The position numbers were made by a program, and so were the translations under genes. From Rana temporaria (Eukaryota; Chordata; Amphibia; Anura; Ranidae), in assembly GCF_905171775.1 (NCBI RefSeq), contig NC_053499.1:144336251-144400250 (forward strand): a stretch of DNA of 64,000 nt. The letters are read 5' to 3'. The notes under the pieces are model-generated. The model worked only from the letters and a program-made list of their open reading frames with translations. It ran no database searches and had not been told where the DNA came from. Every line of letters starts with the position of its first letter. Position 1 is the stretch's first letter. Below, piece after piece: positions 11,701 through 22,089 of this stretch.

Positions 11701-14700
11701 CAAAATGTGCAGAGTGAAGAGTGAGTTCCTGGGGACACACAGACCGGTCTTTTTCTATTTCATGGGAGGCAGACCGGTCCTCTTCTATTTCATGGGAGGC
11801 AGACCGGTCCTCTTCTATTTCATGGGAGGCAGACCGGTCCCCTTCTATTTCATGGGAGGGAGACCGGTCCCCTTCTATTTCATGGGAGGCAGACCGGTTC
11901 TCTTCTATTTCATGGGAGGCAGACCGGTCCCCTTCTATTTCATGGGAGGCAGACCGGTCCCCTTCTATTTCATGGGAGGCAGACCGGTCCCCTTCTATTT
12001 CATGGGAGGCAGACCGGTCCCCTTCTATTTCATGGGAGGCAGACCGGTCCCCTTCTATTTCATGGGAGGCAGACCGGTCCCCTTCTATTTCATGGGAGGC
12101 AGACCGGTCCCCTTCTATTTCATGGGAGGCAGACCGGTCCCCTTCTATTTCATGGGAGGCAGACCGGTCCCCTTCTATTTCATGGGAGGCAGACCGGTCC
12201 CCTTCTATTTCATGGGAGGCAGACCGGTCCCCTTCTATTTCATGGGAGGCAGACCGGTCCCCTTCTATTTCATGGGAGGCAGACCGGTCCCCTTCTATTT
12301 CATGGGAGGCAGACCGGTCCCCTTCTATTTCATGGGAGGCAGACCGGTCCCCTTCTATTTCATGGGAGGCAGACCTGTCCCCTTCTATTTCATGGGAGGC
12401 AGACCGGTCCTCTTCTATTTCATGGGAGGCAGACCGGTCCTTTTCTTTTTCATGGGAGGCAGACCGGTCCTCTTCTATTTCATGGAAGGAAGGGTAGAAG
12501 ATGACCATTTCTCTGTTTTACAGATTCATTCGGAGGACATTTCAGTCTGAGAGCCAAACAATGAAGAGATTTGAGTGTTTAAATATTTTACGACTCTACG
12601 GGATCTGTATAGATAATTCAGGTGAGGACGGTAACATAAATTCTGTCTCCATATCCCCGATTTCTGTTCTGTCTTCTTCATTCTCATACAGATTCTCTGC
12701 AGCTCTGTTCTGATATCCTATCTCTGCTTCAATTTTTTTTTCAGGTCTTTGTCCTGGTCTCCTATATCTGCTCCCATACTCCATCCTCTCTCCCCTTCTC
12801 TGCAGCTCTCTTGACCTGGTCTCCTGTCCATTCACCTTTCTCTAGCTCTATATCCTGGTCTCCTGTCTGTTCACACACACACCCCCTACTGCTTTCTCTA
12901 TATCCTGGTCTCCTGTCTTTGTTCCATCCTCATCCTTTCTCATCCTTTGATTCAGGCCCAGAAACCTGCTACTCGTTGGTGATGGAGTTATGTGAGAAAG
13001 GGACACTACGGGAACTGTTACAGGCTGAACCGGACTTGCCTTGGGATCTAAGAGTTCTTATGGCTCTAGATGCAGCCAGAGCGCTGTACAGGTGAGACAT
13101 CTCCATTTTATCTCATAATTCGAATCATTGAATTTCCTGACAAAGCTGTTTTAGCTTGGAGATGGTCAGAGGCTGCAGGAGACAAGTGACCGCATTTATT
13201 AGGTGTTAGAAATCAGTAATGTTGGAATTGTGAAATATTGACTCACAATTTAAGGAATGTGAACATAGCTTACCTTTTTATCATAACCCGCCATTACTTA
13301 TTGAGGTCATTCTAATTACAGGTTGCATCAGACTGAAGCAAAAGCCATCCTCCATGGGAATCTGAGCAGCTCCAAGTTTTTGGTGGATGGAACGTATTGT
13401 GTTAAGGTACCAGATCATATATCCTCAACAACAGGATGGACTAATATCATAGACCAGTGATGGCGAACGTTGGCACCCCAGATGTTTTGGAACTACATTT
13501 CCCATGATGCTCATGCACTCTTCAGAGTAGCTGAGCATCATGGGAAATATAGTTCCAAAACATCTGGGGTGCCAAGGTTCGCCATCACTGTCATAGACCA
13601 TTCAGCTGTACATAGCTACAAAATTGCTGGGTTCAATGATATAGTTGGGTTGGAGTCTTCTGAGATGGATTTTCATTGTCAGTTTTTTTCTGTAGTAGGG
13701 TCTCGGGGGGGGGGGGGGGGGGGCAGTGCTGTCTGTCCGCGTACACAAAGTGTATAATGTGTAGAGTAGACATACCTGTAGTACACTTGGCACGCAAGGC
13801 TTGCAGACAATGACTCAAGTCAGTGACTGCAAAGAGTGTGGGCGAGCTCCACCGTGACAGTGTGGGCAAGCTCCACCGTGACAGTGTGGGCGAGCTCCAC
13901 CGTGACAGTGTGGGCGAGCTCCACCGTGACAGTGTGGGCGAGTTACACCGTGACAGTGTGGGCGAGCTCCACCGTGACAGTGTGGGCGAGCTCCACTGTG
14001 ACGAGATGGACGATGAAACCTACTGCTACTTAAAGCAGGTGTTCCCAACCAGTGGCCCGTGGGCCACACGTGACCCACAGAGCCCTCTGATGTGGCCCAC
14101 GACCTCCTGCTCTGGGATGGAATAAAATAGAATAGTTATTAAAGGTATGTTTTTATTACTAAAATCACAGTGTGTGTATATATGGTCATATCTGTTCTGC
14201 AGTGGTTATTGGTCTGCTTTCAAACTGATCCACAGGTACAGAGAAGTGCACCTGTGGGTTACCTGCACTAAGCCATAGACTTCTATGGTGCACTGAGAGT
14301 AGAGTGGGCTCTAGAGAGCTGAGTGGGCTGCCATCCACCCACTCCACTCATTGCGGCCTGCGAACGGTTACCAAGTTGCTTAAGTGTCCCTTGCTCTTCA
14401 AAAAGGTGGGCACCCCTGACTTAAAGTGACTCTACACAAGGCCCAAACTTCTACAATTTTCCCAATCATATAGGCCATGCCATTAATTCATTCATTGATG
14501 TCCCCAGCTGTCAGGATTTGAGCTCTCCAAGACAGAATCGTCCATCGGGAGACCCTCCAATGTGGTCATAAGAAAGAAGGCCAGAGAGCTGGAGTACATC
14601 GCCCCCGAGACATGGCAAGATATCAATGCATACGACAAACGCAGCGAGATTTACAGGTAAGGAGCTATAATGTTATATCCTCAGATGATCTGCTATAGGA

Positions 14701-17700
14701 CCAGATTATTTATTTTATAGCAAGCCAACCTTTGTAACTTCTGCTTACATACGCTGCTGCCAGCACATATGCATTCACAATCCTGGCAGGCGCATAGTAA
14801 ATTCCGCAAATGTTTGATTTCCTTTTTACACATAATCCATACACCACCATAGCATATTCTTTAGTAAATACGGCCAAATGTTTGACTGGAGTGAATATTG
14901 GAGTGGAGACCCCATCTTTTCCAATTTGCCAGGTACAAATCACACCAGCGAGTTACACCCAAAGATTTTTCCTTTTCTACCTAAAGAACATCTCTATAGA
15001 ACTGTGACTCTACTCCCGTAGGAGATGCAAGAATGTTGCCCGGGACCCCCCAGATAGTTTGCCCCGCAGCCAGGCTGGAACAATCCTATATAGGAAAAAC
15101 CTAGAACTCTGTGTGCTCACTGAATATAGACCCAGCATTCCTTCAAAGCCAGTCTCTCTGAGATAGGCTGGGGATGCATCAATATTCATGCTGCCATCTG
15201 TATAACTCCACACCTTACATCTGGAAACTTCTCAAGTTTCCTGGATACAGTGGGAGCTATAGGCAGAGTAAGCTGAGAAGACCTAACTATCAGAACACAG
15301 CCACACAGCCAAAAACTTACTAGCCTGCCGTCCAACATTTGTTGTCCGAAAACTGGAAAACAATTGTCTAAAGGAGTGTACTAACGGTAAGAATTTCAGA
15401 CAACGGCCTGTCAAACGACAATCCCCATTGGATTTTCATACAGTGTGTACAAGACTTTAGTCGCATTGAAGTCTCATCAAAGTAATGCAGAAAACGTTTT
15501 AAAAATTGCTTTCGACTCGAGTCGATTGATTGTAAAGGCCACCATTGAAATAAATGTGTTTTCACTTGTCATGTGACTTTGTTTTGCATTGCAAGTTGCA
15601 GCAGTGTGAACAAGGATTTACTTATGCTTAGGACTTATGTGTGTTTATTTATTTTTTTGGATTTGGTAAATGACATATATAATACATTATTGCAGTTTTT
15701 GTTTCTTTTACCAAGCATGTTTTTTTTTGCTTTTACCACAATTCAGTAAATTTCCCTCTGATGAAATGTAGAAGTATTTATTGTGAAGACACTGGTACCT
15801 CTTCCTGACTCTTCTCCTGGTGACCGGTCACAAACAACGTCCTCAGATTGTGCAATTTTGTCTTTTGAGGAAGCCAAGCGGGGAACTGCCTGAATGCTAC
15901 ATAGTAACCCGCTCAGAGCAAGTGTTCTTCTTTCATGGAAACAGGAACTGCTTGCATGCTGCGTAGTAACCCACGTTCTCTGTCTGTCCTAACTCTCATG
16001 CCGCGTACACACGATCATTTTTCGGCATTAAAAAAACGTCATTTAAAATGATCGTGTGTGGGCTTCACATCATTTTTCGGGTTCTGAAAAACGACAAAAA
16101 AAATTTGCGAACATGCTGCATTTTTGGTCAAATAACTTTTTATTGAAAAGATAAGATTACATACAGCATACAGGAACATAAGACACAGCATGATGAGAGA
16201 CAAGAAAATAAGGCACACATCTGCCTGTGTTACAGGTATTCAAGTAGTAAGTAATGCGGGCCATCTGCATGTTTCTAGGCAATAGCTGGCACGGAGCTGG
16301 TGTCGAAGATGCCATATCATATCAATACATGTAAGTGCGCTGCAAGACGTTTAAACATAGGGGGAGTCACAAGGGTACTCACAATAGGAGGAAGAAGGAA
16401 AGAGGGAACAGAAAAGAAATAAGATGAGGGGTAGAGAGGAAAGAAGAGGGAAGGGTCATCGAGTTGGCTCGTTTACCTGATCACGGCGGGTCCTCCCGAA
16501 GGCGCCAGGGCCCCCAGACCATGTCGTGGGCTTCTAGTCTGCCCTGTATCCTGGCAGTCATTCTTTCCATCAACTACATTTTTTAACGTTGTTTTAAACG
16601 ATGTCATTATTCGGGTTGTAAAAAATTATCGTGTGTGGGCTAAAACGACGTTTTAAACCCGTGCATGCTCAGAAGCAAGTTATGAGACGGGAGCGCTCGT
16701 TCTGGTAAAACTAGCGTTCGTAATGGAGTAAGCACATTCATCACGCTGTAACAGACAGAAAAGCGTGAATCGTCTTTTACTAACACAAAATCAGCTAAAG
16801 CAGCCCCAAGGGTGGCAGCATCCGCATGGAACTTCCCCTTTAGAGTGCCGTCGTACGTGTTGTACGTCACCGCGCTTTGCTAGAGCATTTTTTTAAAACG
16901 ATGGTGTGTGGGCAATGTTGTTTTAATGATGAAGTTGGAAAACGTTGTTTTTTTCTACATGCCGAAAACGTTGTTTTTTTCATGCCGAAAAATTATCGTG
17001 TGTACGCGGCATTACACCAATTGCATGGTAAATGGACTGTAGTGCATTTCTGCACTAAAAAATACATGGGTGTGAACAAAGGATAAATCTAATTCATAGG
17101 AGGCTTGGGATGTCCCAATTATGTGTATACTTGGGGTCAGGGGTCTGTACAATGGCCATGATATTCCTCATCAATGTCTTTTGAAATAATAATTGTCCTC
17201 TCTTCTTCCAGCCTGGGGGTGGTGATGTATGAAATCGCTACAGGAAAACCGCCCTTTCATGGTGAGTCTATGACCGGACTTTCCTGTATTAGTGTACAAA
17301 ACTGAGCCGACCTAATACAGAACTATGCAAAGGTTTCGGGCAATTGTGAAAAAGTACTGCGCAGCTGGAATGCTATAAAAATAAATTCCATGAATAGTTT
17401 TTAATGATCAAGAGGCATTCTAGAAAATGCAGTATATTGGAGAGGGAAAAAAATCTATAAAAAAAAAAAAAGAAGAAGAATAAAAAAACTACTGACACCA
17501 AAGGTGGAACTATTAGGATCTCACTTGCAACTGGTCCCTGGCATTCCACCACCGGGCTCAGAGGGGGCTTTCATGGTTTCTTGGATGAGGACCCTGAAGG
17601 TTCTAGTTATGTCTCCGGGTGTTGTGTTCTTCCTAAAATAAACTCCTTGTTTAGTTGCTTCATGCCTCTGATTGTGAGAGTCATGCTTGTAATGGTCAGC

Positions 17701-19853
17701 CTTGCAATACCTCATGGGACTTGTAGTTTTGCAACAGCTGGAGGGCCACCAGTTTGAGACCCCTGCTGTAGAGGGTATCTGTGTATAAACTCCTCTCCTG
17801 TGAATGGATAGAAATCCTGTTATATATCTCATACACACATTACTTGTCATTCAAGAGAAGAGCCTTTCCTTTTAACACTTATTGTTTCATGTTCTCTTCA
17901 GGCCTGGAGGTGACAGCAGACAATCTGGGGGAGATGCAGGAGAAGTGGTGGGCCTCACTAGACAACGACTTTCCATCTTCATGTCCTGATAAGTTCAGTG
18001 ATCTCATCAAACGCCTCTTACAGAGGAATCCCAAGGATCGCCCATCTGCTGGAGGTAACTAGACTTATAAATGTATTCGCTCGAAACCATGAGGATGGTG
18101 ATTGCTAGAAACCGTGAGGATGAAACCAGTCTACCCATCATGATTGAAAACAAACCAAATTTGAAATGATTTATTGAAATTTTAGTCCCAAATGAATGGG
18201 TCCTGGGTCAATTGAGGGATTTGGGCAAATAAAGAACCAGCTTTTGTTCTTCTAGGAACTGGCTGGGGTCATGGCTTCACAGGCCCATGGATTTGGCCAC
18301 ACCTATGTGGGTCTCCCTCCAAATGAAGGAGTTCAAATGCATTCACTGAAAGGTTAGGCTATGGTAATATTAGGTTATACAAAGAAACTGTAGCCAATTT
18401 TGCTTTTCCTCCCTTGTGGTAACAGTTTGGGGAAGACCCTTTTTTTTGTTACAGCATAACTGTGCCCCTTGTGTACAAAGCCAGCTCCGTATAGACATGG
18501 TTTGACTGGTTTGGTGTTGAGGAACTCAAGTGGCCTTCACAGAGCCCTAACCTCAACCCTACTGAACACCTTTTAGGATTGTAAAGAAATCGGATCTAAG
18601 GTCCACAGACCAAAGAACCAAAGGGGGGGGGGGGTGTTAGGACTATTGCGGTACCGGTGAGTAGGTAAAATCAAATGTAAACAAATCTAAAAACAAAAAT
18701 ACATTTTATTGAGTACGACAATAAGACACAAAGATTTTTACAATTTAAAATAGTGACAAACCATACACAACACCAGTATAATGATCCCCAAGGGGAGAAA
18801 AATCACATTGGGTTTGAGGGTCATGACAATCATCTCTCTCAACTAGTTTCGCAGCCAGTGCCGCTTCAATAGGAGGATATCGAAAATTGGGTTGACAATC
18901 AGTTAATGATTATACAATTAACAAGAGCAACGATATGTGAATTGGGGAGCAAGGGCTCAGCTGCTTACCTAAAGGGCCCCACCAGTCGAAGACAAAGTGG
19001 GTCACCAAACGGGGTCTCCCGCGGTGACCAGGGGGGACATCCATGTGAATGGACCTACTTCCTAAATATATGAAGTGAATAATAATTGATATCTAGAACC
19101 CATACCTTAAGACTAGTTGGGGGTGCAAACACACGTGGTCACTGTGCGCAAGTGTTAAGAATAAGTGGAGGAATGGTGTGGGGGTGTGGGTAAAGGGATG
19201 GGAACAGAATTGGCAAAGGAAAGAAATTGAGAAAGGGGAGGGAAGAGCGTGAAAGGAAGGGAGAAAGAAAAGGGAGGAAAGAGGATTAGGAATGAAGGAG
19301 AAGGCAAGGGAGGGGTAGGAAGGGAGGGATAGTGGTGAGGGAAGGGAATGGGCATAAAAAAGAGGTGGCGGCAGAGGGGAAGGAAGGGGAAGCGGAGGGG
19401 GGGAGTGGATGGGAAGAAAAAGGGGGGAGGGGGAAGAGATGAATAATCAGTCTGGTCCTGTGACTCTCACACCTCCTCTAGTCAAACACTGTATTTTGCA
19501 AAACCAGTTTCAACACTCCATTCCTAGGGTTCTGCCTGGAGGGCCAGCGTATCCCTATATCTGGCTCATCAACCAGTAGAGGAATGATTGTGAACCCTCT
19601 CCCTATTAACATTTGCTTTCGGAAGGTCTTTCACTATAGATACATTCTCCCAGAAAACTAATGGGGGGTTTAGCTAGGACTTGTTCACGTGAGTTGTCTG
19701 TCTTTCTCTGATATACTGTATATGTTTTACCCGGGGATGTTGTTTGGCTGATCCCAAGTAATTTCTTCTGTCATTTCAGTAACTGTGGATCTTCTCATGG
19801 TTAATTTGAATCAGCAAAGGCCAGGAGGATGTCTTCAGGATGCCACGGCATAG
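8280..19853 (+). CDS. MLKL: MLKL, mixed lineage kinase domain-like pseudokinase (10 coding exons)
   Basis: Coding exons: 8280-8730, 11034-11123, 11561-11720, 12524-12621, 12956-13091, 13322-13406, 14508-14656, 17212-17261, 17902-18054, 19780-19853. All junctions are GT-AG and the frame is continuous for 1446 nt (481 aa; mammalian MLKL is about 470). MLKL is the effector of necroptosis: RIPK3 phosphorylates its pseudokinase domain, and the N-terminal helical bundle then oligomerises and permeabilises the plasma membrane. Seen here: four-helix bundle about 1-150 with the basic KKQCRRL motif, brace about 151-195, pseudokinase about 196-470. VAIK lysine is K223 and the alpha-C glutamate is probably E243. 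The catalytic loop reads HGN (323-325) instead of HRD and the metal-binding motif GFE (343-345) instead of DFG, so it should not phosphorylate. S351 and S352 align by my reading with the human T357/S358 phosphosites. The ATG at 8280 follows a good acceptor, so a 5' UTR intron is likely. No break was seen. Confidence 0.96.
8773..9080. mobile_element. hAT MITE in MLKL intron 1, TSD ATGTAGAC
   Basis: 308 bp. Starts CAGTGGTCTCCAAACTGTGG and ends AAGTTTGGAGACCCCTG (inverted). Exact 8-bp duplications ATGTAGAC at 8765-8772 and 9081-9088. Sits only about 40 bp after the exon 1 donor. Confidence 0.93.
9125..9657. mobile_element. Foldback MITE of the GGCCCRGATT family
   Basis: Ends GGCCCAGATTCCC and GTGAATCTGGCCC with TA flanks. 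Interior shares GCTGGCCGCTAGGTG and CGTAAGTCGTCCATGAATGG with sister copies. Lies in MLKL intron 1. Confidence 0.82.
9779..10029. mobile_element. hAT MITE in MLKL intron 1, TSD CTGGATCG
   Basis: 251 bp. Starts CAGTGGCGGTGCATCC, ends GCGCCAGCTGCCACTG. Exact 8-bp repeats CTGGATCG at 9771-9778 and 10030-10037. It holds about two units of GGGCACAGTGGCNGCAATTG, the same motif that is expanded about 40-fold at 46805-47700. Confidence 0.9.
10286..10333. repeat. Inverted repeat around GGCCACACATGGCC
   Basis: CGGCCACACATGGCCTTA faces TAAGGCCATGTGTGGCTG. Near-perfect hairpin in MLKL intron 1, part of a larger unclassified repeat. Confidence 0.6.
11034..11123 (+). CDS. MLKL: MLKL coding exon 2: brace helix
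   Basis: Codons 151-180, phase 1 at both ends. Encodes a charged heptad-like stretch (MDNMKDEMSKLNAKMAEIN), which fits the brace linking the helical bundle to the pseudokinase. Acceptor GATGCAG, donor GTAAGT. Confidence 0.9.
11458..11515. mobile_element. hAT end fragment beside MLKL exon 3
   Basis: CAGGGCTGTCTTTTTGAGAG and CCCAGGGGCCCCAGCTGCAT match, inverted, the right end of the 59249-61481 element. Truncated; ends about 45 bp before exon 3. Confidence 0.7.
11561..11720 (+). CDS. MLKL: MLKL coding exon 3: pseudokinase N-lobe with VAIK lysine
   Basis: Codons 181-233 plus two nucleotides. Contains PVAIKVFKD, with K223 at the ATP-site lysine position. Acceptor CTATCTCTAG, donor GTGAGT at 11721. 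A hAT fragment (11458-11515) ends about 45 bp upstream, and the 30-bp minisatellite begins about 20 bp after the donor. Confidence 0.95.
11742..12490 (+). repeat. Minisatellite, 30-bp unit x ~25, MLKL intron 3
   Basis: Unit CATGGGAGGCAGACCGGTCC plus CCTTCTATTT, very homogeneous in the middle with variants at both ends. It nearly fills the intron between exons 3 and 4. Because 30 is a multiple of 3, three frames stay open; these are not genes. Confidence 0.97.
12524..12621 (+). CDS. MLKL: MLKL coding exon 4: alpha-C helix
   Basis: Codons 234-266 plus one nucleotide. Encodes TMKRFECLNILRLYGICID, close to the alpha-C/beta-4 segment of mammalian MLKL. E243 takes the alpha-C glutamate position. 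Acceptor TTTTACAG follows the minisatellite directly; donor GTGAGG. Confidence 0.95.
12956..13091 (+). CDS. MLKL: MLKL coding exon 5: hinge and alpha-D/E region
   Basis: Codons 267-311 plus two nucleotides. Contains SLVMELCEKGTLRELLQ, the hinge and alpha-D, and ends in ALDAARALYR as in the alpha-E of MLKL. Acceptor GATTCAG, donor GTGAGA. Confidence 0.95.
13322..13406 (+). CDS. MLKL: MLKL coding exon 6: degenerate catalytic loop
   Basis: Codons 312-340, ending in phase 0. Encodes ILHGNLSSSKFLVDG: the HRD catalytic aspartate is absent (HGN at 323-325), as expected for a pseudokinase. Acceptor ATTACAG, donor GTACCA. Confidence 0.95.
13455..13590. mobile_element. Palindromic hAT MITE, TSD TCATAGAC, MLKL intron 6
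   Basis: 136 bp, almost wholly a hairpin: CAGTGATGGCGAACGTTGGC faces GCCAAGGTTCGCCATCACTG, with GATGTTTTGGAACTA inside. Exact 8-bp repeats TCATAGAC at 13447-13454 and 13591-13598. Confidence 0.93.
13836..14002 (+). repeat. Minisatellite, 24-bp unit x 7, MLKL intron 6
   Basis: Unit GTGTGGGCGAGCTCCACCGT plus GACA. Open in frame because 24 is divisible by 3. Ends just before the hAT element at 14036. Confidence 0.93.
14036..14418. mobile_element. hAT MITE in MLKL intron 6, TSD ACTTAAAG
   Basis: 383 bp. Starts CAGGTGTTCCCAACCAGTGG and ends AAAGGTGGGCACCCCTG. Exact 8-bp repeats ACTTAAAG at 14028-14035 and 14419-14426. Confidence 0.92.
14508..14656 (+). CDS. MLKL: MLKL coding exon 7: GFE motif and activation loop
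   Basis: Codons 341-389 plus two nucleotides. Begins LSGFELSKTESS, with GFE replacing DFG exactly as in mammalian MLKL. S351 and S352 align with the residues phosphorylated by RIPK3 in human. IAPETW is the APE-type end of the activation segment. Acceptor TCCCCAG, donor GTAAGG. Confidence 0.95.
15999..17012. mobile_element. GTACACACG-type foldback element with internal insertion, MLKL intron 7
   Basis: Ends ATGCCGCGTACACACGAT and ATCGTGTGTACGCGGCAT are inverted. Arms carry AAACGATGTC/ACGTTGTTTT blocks. About 16122-16570 looks like a separate insertion holding a reversed AATAAA (TTTTTATTGAAAAG), possibly a retroelement 3' end. Confidence 0.7.
17212..17261 (+). CDS. MLKL: MLKL coding exon 8: alpha-F helix
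   Basis: Codons 390-406 plus one nucleotide; encodes SLGVVMYEIATGKPPFH. This 50-nt exon is too short to stand out as an ORF and was placed by homology and frame. Acceptor TTCTTCCAG, donor GTGAGT. Confidence 0.95.
17712..17765. mobile_element. hAT MITE end fragment
   Basis: CATGGGACTTGTAGTTTTGC followed by CACCAGTTTGAGACCCCTG, a typical hAT right end. The partner end was not found. Confidence 0.55.
17902..18054 (+). CDS. MLKL: MLKL coding exon 9: C-lobe
   Basis: Codons 407-457 plus one nucleotide. Ends in LLQRNPKDRPSAG, the conserved alpha-H/I segment with the RP motif. Acceptor CTCTTCAG. The donor GTAACT is weaker than the others but continues in frame into exon 10. Confidence 0.93.
18635..18960 (-). 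repeat. Dispersed repeat with TAGTTTCGC motif
   Basis: Shares GGTACCGGT/AGGACTAT, a TTTATT region and AACTAGTTTCGC..GCTTCA, inverted, with 26560-26960. Looks like a retroelement 3' piece; class unknown. Lies in MLKL intron 9, followed by a GA-rich stretch (19190-19440). Confidence 0.5.
19780..19853 (+). CDS. MLKL: MLKL coding exon 10: C-terminus and stop
   Basis: Codons 458-481 and TAG (19851-19853). Encodes VTVDLLMVNLNQQ then a short tail. Acceptor CATTTCAG. The tail runs some residues past where mammalian MLKL ends, so length and exact end are a little less certain. Confidence 0.85.
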
Positions 19854-20234
19854 AGTGTGCCAGCATGTGACTATTTCTAAACTTGGTGCCCCTATCATAA
19901 GCATTGTGTGCACTGGCTGGTCAATCAATGCTTCATCTTGATCAGACCGATATAACGGACGCTAATGTTTTTTTAGCTGGTTGATTGGTCAAGGAGGACC
20001 CATGGAGGATTGATATGGGAATTATTACCACTGCATGATATGGTGCAGTGCTTTCAGTATTTATTTCCGGAATCTGTGAAGAAAGGAAAATAATGTAGTT
20101 TTATAAACGGATTGCTGGTCACTTTTCACTGCAACAGAGCCATGTCTATTGTGACAGCCCTCCAAAGGATTATGTTCTACGAGGAGCCAATGATGAATGT
20201 GAATTGTACCCAACCATACTGTACCATGCTCACT

Positions 20235-20344
<110 letters not shown>

Positions 20345-20515
20345 TACATGTTAGCTAGAAGTGCTTTCAACATTTTTAGAAAGTCCTGATTTTTACAATT
20401 TTACAGGGGAAATTTTATAAAGATCAGCTTAAGTATGAAATTGTGTCTTCAAAACGTTTAACCCCCCCTCCAAAAAAAAAAAACGCACCTGATTTGTAGT
20501 TACTTTATCCTAAAG

Positions 20516-20845
20516 ACCTATACACACACTCGGTTTTCACGGCGGTAAAAAGTTTGCCGTGAAAACTGAGGGGAAAACCGAGAACCCGGCAGGAAAACTG
20601 CCATGGAGCTTTGGCTGGGAATCCTGGCCGTGTGTATGCTCCATGGGCACTGCCTCACAGTGTTTCCCATAGAGTATTAGTAAAGCTGGCGGCAAAAAAG
20701 CCGCCGGGAGTCCCGACGGGAAAATAGAGAGCAGGTTCCCTTTTTTTCCCGTTGGGATTCCCGTCTGTTTTCCTGACGGGAAAACTGCTAGGAAGCAGAC
20801 ACGCATCTGGTTTTCCCCTGCCAAAAGCTCTCTTGTCGTGTGTAT
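20516..20845. mobile_element. Foldback element with TACACACACTCGG end
   Basis: Starts CTATACACACACTCGG and ends CTTGTCGTGTGTATGG. Arms repeat CGGGAAAACTG/CAGTTTTCC motifs also seen at 10765-10860. Abuts the next element. Confidence 0.6.
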
Positions 20846-21282
20846 GGCCGGGTACACACGGTCGAACATGTCCGCTGAAACTGGTCCGCGGACCAGTTTC
20901 CGCGGGCATGTCCGACCGTGTGTACGGCCTAGCGGACAGGTTTCCAGCGGACAAAAGTTTCTTAGCAAGCTAAGAAACTTGTCCACTGGAAACATGTCCG
21001 ATGGTTAGTACACCTAATCTGACATGTCCGCTGGTTATGACGTGTAACCAGCGTCCCGAAATCCCGCGCATGCGTCAAATTGATTCGACGCATGCGTGGA
21101 AGCATTGCACTTCCGTGTTTGAGAACGTCGGTGTCTTCTACGTCACCGCGTTCTCTGTCCGCGGGGATTTTGGTCTGATGGTGTGTACACACATCAGACC
21201 AAAAGCTCCCAGGAGACATGTCCGATGAAAACGGTCCGCAGACCGTTTTTATCGGACATGTCTCCTCGTGTGTACGGGGCCT
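20846..21282. mobile_element. GTACACACG foldback MITE
   Basis: Ends GGCCGGGTACACACGG and CGTGTGTACGGGGCCT, with the internal hairpin GAAACTGGTCCGCGGACCAG. Same family as 27461-27934 and 50525-50995. Confidence 0.82.
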
Positions 21283-22089
21283 ATGAGGCTTTAGATGTGG
21301 CAGTGGTGTTTTAGGTGACAACGCTCCCTCCCCTATCTTATCCATGGAGGTGCAGTATTGTCATCCAAGGCTGTGCTGATTTGGGCAACAAACAAGTCCT
21401 CCTCTATTACATGGCAGGGGAGGAGATTATTCGTTTAGATAGCTTGGAGGAAAGATTAATTTTATATTTTCAATCCCACCAACAAGTAATGACAAGGACC
21501 CTGCATTTCTGGAAGGATCAACAGGTATTTTTCTCTACTGGTTGAAAATGTTCTCGGACTGAAAAAAGAAAATCAAGACACCACATCTAAGGACTGATAA
21601 TCCTCAATATATACACATTTTTGTTTTTAACGTTTTTAGGTCCAGATTTTTCTTTTTTACTTTTGATGAATATTGTGAAGAAGCAGTGAGATAAGCACAG
21701 TGGTTTAATTGATCAGAACTGACATTCCAGTGACATCAGAATTCATCTTCTCCTCGGGGAAGGAAATCTGACATTGACTAGAATCCCCCCCCCAGAGGTT
21801 CCAGTGGGGTCCCTTCAGACTTAATAAAGGGGTGCGTCCCTTGATCAGAGGGTGTGACGTTACATGCAGTGTTACATGATGGACCTCCACACATCTTCTC
21901 TGGGTGAAGAACTTTGTCCCATGTCCAATGCTCAGGTCCACTTATTATGTGAAGGATTTCAGGAGTTAAAGTGATTCCCTTTATTGGCTCATTTTAAAGG
22001 ATAAGTGCACTTTAAAATAATGTGCATTTAACGGCTTCCACTTCTTGACCTAACCTACCCTCCAAAGGTGTTTTTTTTTTGTTATATTT

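Noticed and set aside
11654..12550. Long open frames on both strands over the 30-bp repeat
   Set aside because: The unit length is a multiple of three, so frames stay open by arithmetic. The MLKL frame needs a splice here and flanking exons join perfectly without it.
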